Assembly (NCBI GenBank): GCA_934532985.1
Contig: CAKTAV010000001.1
Coordinates: forward strand, 313,503 to 377,502
DNA length: 64,000 nt
DNA from: an uncultured Butyricicoccus sp.
GTDB lineage: Bacteria > Bacillota > Clostridia > Oscillospirales > Butyricicoccaceae
Direction of reading: 5' to 3'
This document shows positions 15,735-24,810 of this stretch, piece by piece; the stretch's first letter is position 1; every line of letters begins with the position of its first letter. The position numbers were made by a program, and so were the translations under genes. The notes beneath the pieces are model-generated. The model ran no database searches and was not told the DNA's origin. It was given only the letters and a program-made list of their open reading frames with translations.

Positions 15735-16762
15735 TGGCTCTCCTTTCTCGCTATCGCATGGCACACTGCCGGAAGCGGTGTGGTCAGCTTGCTGACGATC
15801 CAATCCAGCGGCGGCAGCGACAGCACCACCACAAAAGCCGCCGTCAGCGCGACAATGCACCAGCCCGCCTGCACCTCCGGCATGTTGTCCAGCGCCCTGC
15901 GCAGCGGCGTATCCGTCAGCACCAAAAAAATCGCGCAGAAATGCAGCGTATACACCGACAGCGTCCGGCTTCCCATCGTACTCCAAATTCCGCGAACGGA
16001 CGGCACCAGCACGCACAGCGAAAGCGTCATCAGCAGCGACACCGCGTACAGTGCGAGCCGAAACAATCCGCCCCATTCAAACAGATTGTCCTTATACAGC
16101 ACGCCGTAAGCATATCCCTTGAGCAACGGAATTATCCACTCCAGCTGCTTGTACTGCGTCGCTGCCGTCCAACACGCCGCCAACAGCACGCCGACGGACA
16201 GCAGCTTGCACCACAGCTTGCAGCTCAGCGACGCCAGCGCGTCCGCGTCGATGTAGTATCCCAGCACAAAGAAGGGGAAGAACACAAACGCACGCGACAG
16301 CACCAGCCAGCCGTCCAGCTTGGGATCATAGCATGCCATACAGCCAAATACCAGCACGGCTGGAATGACATACCACTTATCATATTTTTCCAGAAACATC
16401 ATCATCAGATAAAACAGGAACACCGCGAGGGCATACCAGTCAATCTCCAGCGTGGACAACAGCTCCACCTCTCCATCAAAGCCCACTGCCTTTTTCGCAA
16501 AGAACATGGAGAACTTGATGACAAAATACAGCTGTAAAAACGAGAACACTTTATCATACCGCCGATTTTGTATCGTCCGTTTGGAAAGCAGACCGGACAG
16601 GAACACAAACGCCGGCATGTGAAAGGCGTAGATAAACAGATAGACCTTGTCCATGCTGGCGCCCTTCGGGTCAACATAGCTGATTATATGGCCCAGCACC
16701 ACACAAAAAATCAGAAGCAGGCGGACGTTATCCCATTTTGCAATTCTCTTTTTCGCCGTCAT
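15731..16762 (-). CDS. Acyltransferase-3 family membrane protein (O-acetylase-like), paralogue 2
   Basis: A 343-residue multi-pass protein with about ten membrane segments. It opens AKWDNVRLLLIFCVVLGH; the His at the end of helix 1 is typical of the acyltransferase-3 family, which moves acyl groups to sugars or lipids at the membrane. Further motifs are YAFHMPAFVFLSG and SVYTLHF. It is a tandem paralogue of the next gene upstream. GAGGG precedes the ATG by 6 bases. Its 3' end is coupled to the thioesterase by ATGA. Confidence 0.9.
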   Translation of the reverse strand: MTAKKRIAKWDNVRLLLIFCVVLGHIISYVDPKGASMDKVYLFIYAFHMPAFVFLSGLLSKRTIQNRRYDKVFSFLQLYFVIKFSMFFAKKAVGFDGEVELLSTLEIDWYALAVFLFYLMMMFLEKYDKWYVIPAVLVFGCMACYDPKLDGWLVLSRAFVFFPFFVLGYYIDADALASLSCKLWCKLLSVGVLLAACWTAATQYKQLEWIIPLLKGYAYGVLYKDNLFEWGGLFRLALYAVSLLMTLSLCVLVPSVRGIWSTMGSRTLSVYTLHFCAIFLVLTDTPLRRALDNMPEVQAGWCIVALTAAFVVVLSLPPLDWIVSKLTTPLPAVCHAIARKESQ

Positions 16763-16816
16763 CTCTTACCCTCAATCCTCCGTGCCCCCACAGAGCGCCG
16801 CAGCTTGGCGGCTATA

Positions 16817-17866
16817 TTATCCCTCTGTTTCGGCCGTCCCCTTTTCCGTGTTCTCTGCCGGAGGTTTCTTGGCCAGCGGCGGCACGGTCAGCAGACGGAC
16901 AAGCCAGTCAAACGGTTTGAGCGACAGAACAACCACAATGGCAAGCGCGATGACCACCATCCAGGTATTCGCCTGTCCCTCGGTCATCGTTTTCACCATG
17001 GTTTTCTTCACACCAAAGCCGCTCATCACACAGGTAATCGCGCTGTAGTGAAGAGCATAAACCGCCATCGTCCGGCTGCCCAGCACCGACCAGAAGCCGC
17101 GAACCGACGGCACCAAAACCAGTACCGCGAACGTCAACAGCAACGCCACCGCATAGATTCCCAGACGAAGCAGACCGCCAAAGTAAAACATATCCTTATC
17201 CAGATTGCGGTAGGCAAAGCCCTTAATCAGCGGCAGCAGCCACTTCAGGTCATCGTAGCATGTCGCCGCCGTCCAGCCCGCCGCAATCAGCACCGCCAGC
17301 GAGAGCAGCTTGCTCCAGATCTTGCGGCTCACCGTAAGGAGGGTATCGCGATTGAGATAAAAGCCCAGCGCAAAGAACGGGAAAAATGCTGTCGCCCGCG
17401 CCAGCACCAGCTTGCCGCCCAGCGTCAGATCATAGCCCGCCAGGCAGCCAAACAGGATGGATGCCAGAATAACATACCGTTTGTCAAACCGCTGCAGAAA
17501 CATCATGACCAGATAAAACAGGAAAATCGCCAGCGCGTACCAGTCCACGCCCACCGTAGACAGCATGCGCATCTCCGCCTCCTTGGACACCGCCACACGC
17601 GTCAGGAACAGCGAAAACTTAATGACAAAGTACAGCAGCAGGAAGGTAAACGCCTTATCATACCGATAGCTCTGCACCGCCCGTTTGGAAAACATGCCGG
17701 ACAGAAAGATAAACGCCGGCATATGAAAGGCGTAGATAAACAGATACACCCGATCCATCACCTCGCCGTCCAGCCGCACATAGTTGATGACGTGCCCCAG
17801 CACGACACAGAAGATCAGCAGCAGGCGGACATTGTCCCATTTTGCAATTCGTTTTGTCATAGTCAT
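16817..17866 (-). CDS. Acyltransferase-3 family membrane protein, paralogue 1
   Basis: A 349-residue protein nearly identical in layout to its downstream neighbour: KRIAKWDNVRLLLIFCVVLGH, YAFHMPAFIFLSGMFSK, VYALHYS. About ten membrane helices are expected. The pair looks like a recent tandem duplication, so they may have different acceptors or form a heteromer. The start is taken at the first of two close ATGs (17866), after GGAG. It lies 93 bases after the SGNH gene on the same strand. Confidence 0.9.
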   Translation of the reverse strand: MTMTKRIAKWDNVRLLLIFCVVLGHVINYVRLDGEVMDRVYLFIYAFHMPAFIFLSGMFSKRAVQSYRYDKAFTFLLLYFVIKFSLFLTRVAVSKEAEMRMLSTVGVDWYALAIFLFYLVMMFLQRFDKRYVILASILFGCLAGYDLTLGGKLVLARATAFFPFFALGFYLNRDTLLTVSRKIWSKLLSLAVLIAAGWTAATCYDDLKWLLPLIKGFAYRNLDKDMFYFGGLLRLGIYAVALLLTFAVLVLVPSVRGFWSVLGSRTMAVYALHYSAITCVMSGFGVKKTMVKTMTEGQANTWMVVIALAIVVVLSLKPFDWLVRLLTVPPLAKKPPAENTEKGTAETEG

Positions 17867-17959
17867 AGCTTTGTTTCTCCGTGATAGTTCCCCGAAAAAT
17901 TTCCCCCAAAACAGAACTTGCCGCGAAATCTCATCGGATTCCACGGCAAGTTGCATACT

Positions 17960-19468
17960 TTACTGATGTTTGCTTTCTTCCGGACGATTCAGACGCAGCT
18001 TACCGTCGGTGCAGACAGCAACCGTCGGCGTATCCAGAATCTCACCTGTCGTGTGATTATACAGGAAGATATTCAGTCCCTTGGCGGACATATACTTCCG
18101 TACACCGTTGAGAATAAACATAGAACGGCTTGCCGAGTTGCCACTCGGTGTCGAGGTGCAGACAAACGGGAATCCGTTGCCAAACGTGCCGGTGACCGCC
18201 ATTTCGGTCGCTCCGCCCGTTTTCTCCTTGACCTTTCCGCCTACAATACTTCCGGTATACGCCGTGTCCTTGAGGGTACGGATGTCGGTCTGGATGCCGC
18301 ATTGTTCCAATGCCTTCTGCATGTCGTCCGTCCACGCACCGCAGATATTGTCATCCGTCAGCTGAACCAGAACGTCATAATCGCCCTGATCGATGTAGCT
18401 CGACTGTAGCTCCTTGAGGTACTCGACCACGTCGCTGTTGGTCAGGAAGTACGACTCGGTGCGCTTTGCATGGTACGCGTCCATATATTGCTCGCTCTTC
18501 GGCGCGGTCTCTCGGAAGTCCGTCAGGTTGTAGGTCTTGGAAAGATACGCACCCAGCGCGTCCGCCACCTTGTCCGCACCGCGCACATTCAGATGCTGCG
18601 GGTCCTTAAAGTCGGAATAATAATTCAGACCCAGCTTTTCGCCCCACTCCTTGGAGGCGTAGTTGATGTAAGTCACACCCAGCTCGTCGGCGAGCTGCTG
18701 TGTTTTTTTGTCCTTGGTCTCGGTCCAGTCCTCCTTCGGCGTCTTGATCAGAACCAGCTCGATGCCGTTTTCCTTGCAATACGCCGCATACTTTTCCAGA
18801 CCGGCCTTCTGATAGTCAATCATGTCCAACGACTCATTGTTGATCTTCTCGTTGTCCATGAGATCCTCATAGTTGTCAAACGAGTAGACATAGTCCGCCA
18901 TGCGGGTGCCCATGTACATCGGGCTGTCCGCCGTGCTGAACGTAAAGTCCTGCTTCTCCAGATCTTCCCATCGGTCGTGATACTTGATGATCGGGAACAG
19001 ATAGCTCATCAGATCGTCCGCCGTATCGCTCTCTGCGATGTGCTGACGCACGATGTCCAGCTTATTGGAGGAGAAATGCATCGTATCCAGCGTCTGTCGG
19101 TAGAAGCTCTCTGGAACCTCCTCAAACAGCTGGCTGGTATCCAGCACCGCCACCTTAATGTCCTGTGTCTTATTCAGCTCACGCAGCCAGCCCAGCGAAG
19201 CCAGAATCGGCTGGTTCGGGGAACCGGTTCCGTAGGCCGAGATGCCGTACTTGTCATACAGCTCCATCGCGTTAACACAGAATACCGCCTGGCTGCTGCC
19301 GCTGATGGCAACCTCCACGCTGTCCTTGTCCAGCTCGTACAGCTGCGCCGCCGTGTAGGACTGGCAGTTATTATCGGTGAATTTTGCCGTAAAGATCTTC
19401 GTGATGCCGAACAGAATCGCCACAAAAATCGCCGCAAAAACCACCGCTTTTGCAAAAATTTTCTTCAT
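17960..19468 (-). CDS. DltD-like SGNH-fold extracytoplasmic protein
   Basis: A 502-residue protein with one amino-terminal membrane anchor (about residues 5-27). A GDSL/SGNH-like start AISGSSQAVF is near residue 55 and DPQHLNVRGADKVADALG carries the Asp and His of the triad. The pattern resembles DltD and AlgJ/AlgX, which work with an MBOAT partner to move acyl groups onto wall polymers or polysaccharides. A further domain of about 130 residues follows the SGNH core. It starts 15 bases after the MBOAT gene, which supports a DltB-DltD type pair. Confidence 0.8.
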   Translation of the reverse strand: MKKIFAKAVVFAAIFVAILFGITKIFTAKFTDNNCQSYTAAQLYELDKDSVEVAISGSSQAVFCVNAMELYDKYGISAYGTGSPNQPILASLGWLRELNKTQDIKVAVLDTSQLFEEVPESFYRQTLDTMHFSSNKLDIVRQHIAESDTADDLMSYLFPIIKYHDRWEDLEKQDFTFSTADSPMYMGTRMADYVYSFDNYEDLMDNEKINNESLDMIDYQKAGLEKYAAYCKENGIELVLIKTPKEDWTETKDKKTQQLADELGVTYINYASKEWGEKLGLNYYSDFKDPQHLNVRGADKVADALGAYLSKTYNLTDFRETAPKSEQYMDAYHAKRTESYFLTNSDVVEYLKELQSSYIDQGDYDVLVQLTDDNICGAWTDDMQKALEQCGIQTDIRTLKDTAYTGSIVGGKVKEKTGGATEMAVTGTFGNGFPFVCTSTPSGNSASRSMFILNGVRKYMSAKGLNIFLYNHTTGEILDTPTVAVCTDGKLRLNRPEESKHQ

Positions 19469-19483
19469 ATCAATACCTTATTT

Positions 19484-21097
19484 TTAGAACGCCATGTATA
19501 CAAACGACGATGCATCGTAGCCCGGGCCATAGATGCCGAGGATGATGATCGAGAAGATCGCTACGAAATAAATCATCCATCGAACGACCAGATTCTGGCG
19601 CGCGATGCGGTCACGCACGCGGACGCCGTCCTTCTCTCCGGCAATCTGCAGGCGGCTGACTACGCCAAAGACAATAATGGCGGAAATCAGCACGATAATG
19701 TTCATCCGATCCAGACCATAGTTGAGCAGGCTTCCGTCAAACAGGATCCACGGATTGAAGGTAATCAGTGTATTGCGGACGATGTACCACGTTGCACCGA
19801 TGGAGCCCGGCGTGGTCAGCAGACGGCCGCCGGCGAAGATAAACGTCGTGCGAATCGCCTGAATCGCCTTCCACGAAGTCGCTTCCTCATTGATGTGCAG
19901 GTACTTCTGGCCAAAGCGCGTGAAGTCCTCTGCAAACGAAACCGACATCAGAATCATAAAGGCATAATAGACACCCCAGCAGACATAGCCTATGCCGTTG
20001 CCGTGCCATGTACCGGTGAGTACCCACGTGATGGTGACCGGTACGGCAGTGACCAGAACGCGCGTCATGCGGTTCGGCAGCTTGCCGCGCAGTGTCTTAT
20101 TCAGGTTCTTGACGAAGTGCGAAGTGCTGACCGGGTAGTATACGTAGTCCTTGAACCACGAACCCAAAGACATATGCCAGCGTCTCCACAGCTCAACAAC
20201 GCTCTTCGAGCAGAACGGATGGTTAAAGTTCAGATCCAGCTCGACGCCAAACAGGTCGGAGGCGCCGCGGGCGATATCCATACATCCCGAGAAATCCGCG
20301 TAGATGTAAACGACGTCCAGCAGCGCCGTAATGATAAACAGCACGCCGCCGTCCGAGCCGAGGTAGTTGCCATATACCGACTGAATGAACACATTCGCAC
20401 GGTCGGCAATTACCAGCTTCTTGAAGAATCCCCACAGCATCAGCTGAAGGCCGTAGGCACAGCGTTTGCTGTCAAAGCGCAGCTCCTGCTTCAGGCGCAC
20501 GCCGAGACGACCGTAGCGCTCGATCGGGCCCTGCAGAATATGCGGGAAGTAAATCGCATACAGCAGGAAGCGGGCATAATTCTGTTCGTAGTCAATCTTC
20601 TTCCAGAACACATCCAGCAGATAGCTCAGGGACGAGAAGGTGTAGTACGAAATACCCAGCGGGACGATAATCATCGCCGCGCTGAACTGTGCGCCGCTGC
20701 CCAGCATCGCGAGGAAGTCGTTGATCGGGTTGATCAGGAACTTCGTGTACTTGCTGTAGCACAAAATGGCGATATTAAACACCAGACACGCAATCAGGAA
20801 CTTCTTGGCGTGCTTTTTCGCCGCCTCACGCATGGCCTTTTTCGCCTTGCGGTCGAGTCCTTCGCTCTCTGCAATGTTTTTATCCAGCTGCGCATAAATA
20901 CGTCCGATTTTGCGGCCGGTCAAAAAGACCGAAAACGAGGTGATGAAAATAAACGGAAAATACTTGACGCCGGCAATGCCGTAAAAGACAATGCTGACCG
21001 CTAGCAGTACCTTCCAACGATGCTTGACCGGGCAGGCATAGAACAGAATAAAGCTGACCGCCAAGAACACCATAAATCTCAGTTGAATAAAAGTCAT
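19484..21097 (-). CDS. MBOAT family O-acyltransferase (DltB/AlgI-like)
   Basis: A 537-residue multi-pass protein. The family signature ELWRRWHMSLGSWFKDYVYYP is near residue 302, and the catalytic His lies in TGTWHGNG (His365). DltB and AlgI move an acyl group from a carrier or acyl donor across the membrane onto an exported acceptor. It is longer than DltB (about 400), with a charged loop at residues 65-100. It sits between the carrier-protein gene and the DltD-like gene. AGGGG lies 6 bases before the ATG. Confidence 0.93.
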   Translation of the reverse strand: MTFIQLRFMVFLAVSFILFYACPVKHRWKVLLAVSIVFYGIAGVKYFPFIFITSFSVFLTGRKIGRIYAQLDKNIAESEGLDRKAKKAMREAAKKHAKKFLIACLVFNIAILCYSKYTKFLINPINDFLAMLGSGAQFSAAMIIVPLGISYYTFSSLSYLLDVFWKKIDYEQNYARFLLYAIYFPHILQGPIERYGRLGVRLKQELRFDSKRCAYGLQLMLWGFFKKLVIADRANVFIQSVYGNYLGSDGGVLFIITALLDVVYIYADFSGCMDIARGASDLFGVELDLNFNHPFCSKSVVELWRRWHMSLGSWFKDYVYYPVSTSHFVKNLNKTLRGKLPNRMTRVLVTAVPVTITWVLTGTWHGNGIGYVCWGVYYAFMILMSVSFAEDFTRFGQKYLHINEEATSWKAIQAIRTTFIFAGGRLLTTPGSIGATWYIVRNTLITFNPWILFDGSLLNYGLDRMNIIVLISAIIVFGVVSRLQIAGEKDGVRVRDRIARQNLVVRWMIYFVAIFSIIILGIYGPGYDASSFVYMAF

Positions 21098-21172
21098 ATT
21101 TTTCCCCTAAATCGGGCGGCACATTTCTGCGCCGCCCGACCGTATCCATAATTACCCTGTTGCCTTGGACAA

Positions 21173-21400
21173 TTAGTCCATCAGCTCCTGAACCATCTCC
21201 CACATTGCCTCAAGAGAATCAAAGTTCTCCGGAACAATGTACTCCATGCCGATCTCGATATCAAACGTATCTTCCAGCTCGGTCAGGATCGAGGTCATAT
21301 CGATGGAGTCGATCACCTTGTCGGTATACAGCTTCTTCGACGTATCGGTGTAGTCAATATTCGGGTTAACGCGCTTGAGAGCTTCTAACAGCTTGTCCAT
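21173..21400 (-). CDS. Acyl carrier protein (DltC-like)
   Basis: A 75-residue carrier protein with the phosphopantetheine attachment site in VIDSIDM (Ser32). Charge pattern and length fit a DltC/ACP. GGAGGA 7 bases before ATG 21400 selects this start over one five codons upstream. It lies 69 bases after the AMP-ligase gene, which should load it. The carried acyl group would go to the MBOAT protein encoded next. Confidence 0.93.
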   Translation of the reverse strand: MDKLLEALKRVNPNIDYTDTSKKLYTDKVIDSIDMTSILTELEDTFDIEIGMEYIVPENFDSLEAMWEMVQELMD

Positions 21401-21469
21401 AGTATATTCCTCCATATAAAATAATAATGTTGTCGGGGTGCGTTATTCGGTTGTGTCGCGGGGGAGCGT

Positions 21470-22888
21470 TTACTGCGGGAGATTCTTGTAGAGCACCTTG
21501 CCGGCCTCATTCTTCGGAATCTCGTCAATCACACGAACCGTATAGGCGCGCGGATTCAGGTGCGTACGGTCATGAATCAGCTCCATGACGGCATCCTTGT
21601 GCGCCGGATTGGTGATAAAGATCTGCATCAGATCGTCGTTGCCCGTGCTGGCGCAGTCAGTATCCTCAAACGCCGACTTTACCATGCGGTCTACTTCGTC
21701 CAGGTTGACGCGGTTGCCGAACAGCTTCAGGAAGCGCTTCTTGCGGCCTACAACATAATAGTAGCCGTCCTCATCGCGCTTGGCCATGTCGCCGGTCTCC
21801 AGACGTCCGCCGCGCTCATCGCCCTTAATCAGGTCTTCGCCGCACTGCGCATAGCCTAGCGTGACGTTTTCGCCTTCGTAAACCAGCTCACCGACAACGC
21901 CCGGCTCTTCAATCGGGTTGTCGTTGACATCGCGCAGAATGAACTTGCCGCCCGGAATGGCAATGCCCATGCTGCCGAACTTCTCCAGCGACTTGTCATA
22001 CGGCAGGTATGCCATACGCGCCGTCGCCTCGGTCTGTCCGTACATGACGACAAAGTGCTTGCCGGTCTTTTCCGCATACTCGGCAAATTCCTTGTGCAGC
22101 TCCGGCGCCAGCTTGCCGCCCGCCTGCGTCATCGTGCGCAGATCCGGCAGATCCATGCGGAAGAAGCGGATGCGCTTGAGCATCTCATAAGTAAACGGAA
22201 CGCCGCCGAACGACGTCGCATGATTATCCTTCATGAAGCTCCAGAAATCCTTCGAAACAATCGGATTGGTGGTCAGCAGCATGGTGGCGCCCACCTGCGT
22301 GTGCGAGTTGATGATGGAAATACCATAGGTATAGTTCATCGGCAGAGTGGTAACCGGACGCTCGGTGTCATCCAGCTCCAGATATTCCACGATGGAATCC
22401 GTATTGGACTGAATGTTCTTATAGCTCTGCCGAACCAGCTTCGGGCTTCCGGTCGAACCGGAGGTCGTCAGCAGCAGTGCCAGCTCGTCGTACAGCGGAT
22501 ACACGGTCTCAAAATTCGTCTTGACCAGAGAGTATCCAAAGCGAGACAGAACAACCGGATACGGGTACTTCTCCAGCAGCTCGTCCGGCAGATACAGATA
22601 GGACGGGCTGTATACTTCCAGCAGATGTGCCGCCAGCACATCGTTGATCTTTGCATCCACCATCAGCGGGACGATCTTATTGTACAAAAAGCTGAGATAG
22701 CCAGCTGCCGAACCAATGACATTCTGGCAGAAGCTGAATACCAGGCAGCGTCCGCCGACGGCAGCGCCCAGATCCTTCGCAAAGGATTCCAGCTCCGCAT
22801 AGGTCAGCGTCTCTCCACCTTCCTGAAGAAACGCGATCTTATCACCAAATTTTCCAAAACTATCGTAGTAGCTCATAATTTTCTTCAC
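21470..22888 (-). CDS. AMP-forming acyl/aryl-acid ligase (DltA-like position)
   Basis: A 472-residue adenylate-forming enzyme with TTSGSTGSPK (141-150), YGQTEATAR, TGDMAKRDEDGYYYVVGRKK and the distal Lys in PKNEAGKVLY. Such enzymes activate a carboxylate with ATP and load it on a carrier protein. The FDxS element that binds the amino group in DltA and NRPS adenylation domains is not visible at MNYTYGISIIN, so the substrate may lack an alpha-amino group (inference). The start is uncertain: GTG 22888 lies very near AGAGG, while ATG 22876 is 15 bases from it. Confidence 0.9.
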   Translation of the reverse strand: MKKIMSYYDSFGKFGDKIAFLQEGGETLTYAELESFAKDLGAAVGGRCLVFSFCQNVIGSAAGYLSFLYNKIVPLMVDAKINDVLAAHLLEVYSPSYLYLPDELLEKYPYPVVLSRFGYSLVKTNFETVYPLYDELALLLTTSGSTGSPKLVRQSYKNIQSNTDSIVEYLELDDTERPVTTLPMNYTYGISIINSHTQVGATMLLTTNPIVSKDFWSFMKDNHATSFGGVPFTYEMLKRIRFFRMDLPDLRTMTQAGGKLAPELHKEFAEYAEKTGKHFVVMYGQTEATARMAYLPYDKSLEKFGSMGIAIPGGKFILRDVNDNPIEEPGVVGELVYEGENVTLGYAQCGEDLIKGDERGGRLETGDMAKRDEDGYYYVVGRKKRFLKLFGNRVNLDEVDRMVKSAFEDTDCASTGNDDLMQIFITNPAHKDAVMELIHDRTHLNPRAYTVRVIDEIPKNEAGKVLYKNLPQ

Positions 22889-22915
22889 TTACCTCTAAAC
22901 TGAATTTATGGATTT

Positions 22916-22992
22916 GACAGGCGAGTCCGTTGCTCTGTCCCAACCAAACGGATTTGCTCCGTCATTGCTGCAGGTATGACCGAAATTGGGAC
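22916..22992 (-). promoter_or_regulatory. Structured leader of the acyl-transfer operon, riboswitch-like
   Basis: In the transcript, GTCCCAA (22992-22986) pairs with TTGGGAC (22943-22937). It encloses GTCAT/ATGAC (22980-22976 with 22965-22961) and an ACGGA/TCCGT hairpin (22962-22948). The bases GAC at 22939-22937 can instead join GACAG/CTGTC (22939-22935 with 22920-22916). The two folds exclude each other. It resembles no riboswitch class I know. Confidence 0.4.
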
Positions 22993-23042
22993 GCACATAC
23001 CAACATTTTCGTCGATTTATGCACACTTTTCAGTCGTTCCTC

Positions 23043-23071
23043 ATTATATCACAGCGTTTTTTCTCCGTCAA
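23043..23071 (-). promoter_or_regulatory. Strong sigma-A promoter of the acyl-transfer operon
   Basis: TTGACG (23071-23066), 17-bp spacer, perfect TATAAT (23048-23043) on the minus strand. The leader to the ligase gene is about 150 bases. Confidence 0.8.
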
Positions 23072-23110
23072 CTGGACGGTTATACAAATTCAGGCATTCT
23101 CTTCCGCCTA

Positions 23111-24442
23111 TCACCGGTTGGATCGGCGCCAGATGCGCTGCTCCTGCGCCGCCCGAATCAGTTCGTCACGGAAGTCCGGGTGCGCCAGCGAAATAAGCAG
23201 TTCCGCACGCTCCCATGTTGACCGTCCCTCCATGTTTACCACGCCGTATTCCGTCGCCAGATAATACACCTCACTGCGCGGTGAGGTAATGATATCGCCC
23301 TGAAAATGCGGACAGATGCGCGAATGGCGCACGCCCTTTTTATCACGGTAAGTCGAGCTCATGCACAAAAAAGCCTTACCGCCGTGCGATGAGGATGCAC
23401 CGGTCAGAAAGTCCAGCTGTCCGCCTGTGCCGCTGATCTGCCGCATTCCCGCGCTCTCCGACGAGACCTGTCCAAACAGATCCACCGCCACACAGCTATT
23501 GATGGAAACCATGTTGTCCAGCTGTGCGATGACCTGCGGGTCGTTGACATACTCCAGCGGGAATGCTGAGACTGATGGGTTTTCGTCCATCCACTCGTAC
23601 AGCTCGCGCGAGCCGATGCCGACGCCCAGCACGTTTTTGCCGCGGTTGATCGTCTTATACGCGTTGGTCAGCTTGCCCGCCTTATGCATCCGCAGGTACG
23701 CATCCGAGCACAGCTCGGTATGCATGCCCAAATCCTTCAGGTCGGAGTCCGCAATCAGCAGACCCAGCGCGTTAGGCAGGCTGCCGATGCCCAGCTGAAG
23801 CGGAACGCCATTTTTCAGATACGGCATCAGGTGGGCGGCGATCTCAATATCCGTCTCCGTCGGCTGTGAAATCTCCATATTCGGCAGGGGCGGATGCTCG
23901 CCCTCTACAATATAATCGACATCCGAGATGTGAATGCACTCGTCATACCCGCCAAACAGCTTGGGCAGGCGCTCGTTGATCTCCAGAATGACCACGTCTG
24001 CCTTGCGCAGAATTTCGCCGCACACGCCGGTCGAGGTGGAAAAATTAAAAAAACCGTGACGATCCATCGGCGTGACGCTCATCATCGCCACATTAACCGT
24101 CAAGAAGTGCTTATAATAGGCCGCGTTGTTGTGGAACACCATTGGGATATAGTAGCACAGCCCACGGTCGCTGAGCTTGCGCTCGTAGGCCGAATAATGC
24201 CAGGTATTGTAGGTAAAATGCTGCTGCGACGGGTCACACTCCGCCACCTCAATCGGCCCAAATACCAGATTTCCTCGAATTTTGACGTCCCACAGCTCAT
24301 CCCGCCGCTTCGCCAGCGCGCGGTCGAGCAGCACCGGCATTCCCAGCGACGTCGTGTAATCCACCCAGTCCCCGCTCTTGACGACCTGTACCGCCTCTTC
24401 CGGCGTGCGCAGCTTGTTGCGGTATTCCTGTTGAAGATCCAT
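23111..24442 (-). CDS. Butyryl-CoA:acetate CoA-transferase family protein
   Basis: A 443-residue member of the acetyl-CoA hydrolase/transferase family. HTEL near residue 243 holds the Glu expected to form the covalent CoA thioester. Family motifs ISDVDYIVEG, QLGIGSLPNALG, SGTGGQLDF and the ending HPDFRDEL...IWRRSNR closely resemble butyrate-producer CoA-transferases, which swap CoA between butyryl-CoA and acetate in the last step of butyrate formation. The amino-terminal third differs enough that another short-chain acid is possible. GAGGTGAT precedes the ATG. It has its own upstream region and is not part of the acyl operon. Confidence 0.88.
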   Translation of the reverse strand: MDLQQEYRNKLRTPEEAVQVVKSGDWVDYTTSLGMPVLLDRALAKRRDELWDVKIRGNLVFGPIEVAECDPSQQHFTYNTWHYSAYERKLSDRGLCYYIPMVFHNNAAYYKHFLTVNVAMMSVTPMDRHGFFNFSTSTGVCGEILRKADVVILEINERLPKLFGGYDECIHISDVDYIVEGEHPPLPNMEISQPTETDIEIAAHLMPYLKNGVPLQLGIGSLPNALGLLIADSDLKDLGMHTELCSDAYLRMHKAGKLTNAYKTINRGKNVLGVGIGSRELYEWMDENPSVSAFPLEYVNDPQVIAQLDNMVSINSCVAVDLFGQVSSESAGMRQISGTGGQLDFLTGASSSHGGKAFLCMSSTYRDKKGVRHSRICPHFQGDIITSPRSEVYYLATEYGVVNMEGRSTWERAELLISLAHPDFRDELIRAAQEQRIWRRSNR

Positions 24443-24625
24443 CTATCTATCACCTCATTGTCATCCGGTTTTCTCGTGCTTGTTCTTTCTTGTAGTATAC
24501 ACGAAGTTCCGACAAAACGAAATGACAAATGTGTCTTGTTTCTTTGCATAATATACCTGCCAAATCGAAAAAGGAAATAATATACTGATAAACAAAAATA
24601 AAACTGTCACTGAAAAAGTAACAAA

Positions 24626-24685
24626 AAAAATACGCCGCGGCCCCCACCACAGCGTATTTTTAATAAAACTGCCCCACGCAGTTTT
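24626..24685 (-). terminator. Two tandem terminators of the GHKL/LytTR operon
   Basis: AAAAATACGC/GCGTATTTTT (24626-24661) and AAAACTGC/GCAGTTTT (24665-24685) lie about 125-185 bases beyond the last kinase gene on the minus strand. The rest of the 368-base gap holds only an AT-rich stretch and the CoA-transferase upstream region. Confidence 0.7.
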
Positions 24686-24810
24686 CCCTGTTTTATACGG
24701 AAAAAAGCAAAAAAACTAGCAAAACACCGATTTTTCTTATCGGAATCCTTTTTCCTTGTTCATAGTATAGCATACTGCCAGTCTCTTTTCCCCTTTTTTT
24801 CAAAATCAGC

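Noticed and set aside
15735..16076. Possible 114-residue amino-terminal extension of the thioesterase
   Set aside because: It lies entirely inside the acyltransferase gene in another frame. The ATG at 15734 with ATGA coupling gives the normal thioesterase length.
18470..21004. 844-codon open frame on the plus strand across the MBOAT and DltD-like genes
   Set aside because: A mirror frame of well-supported membrane and SGNH genes; it has no domain likeness and no start signals.
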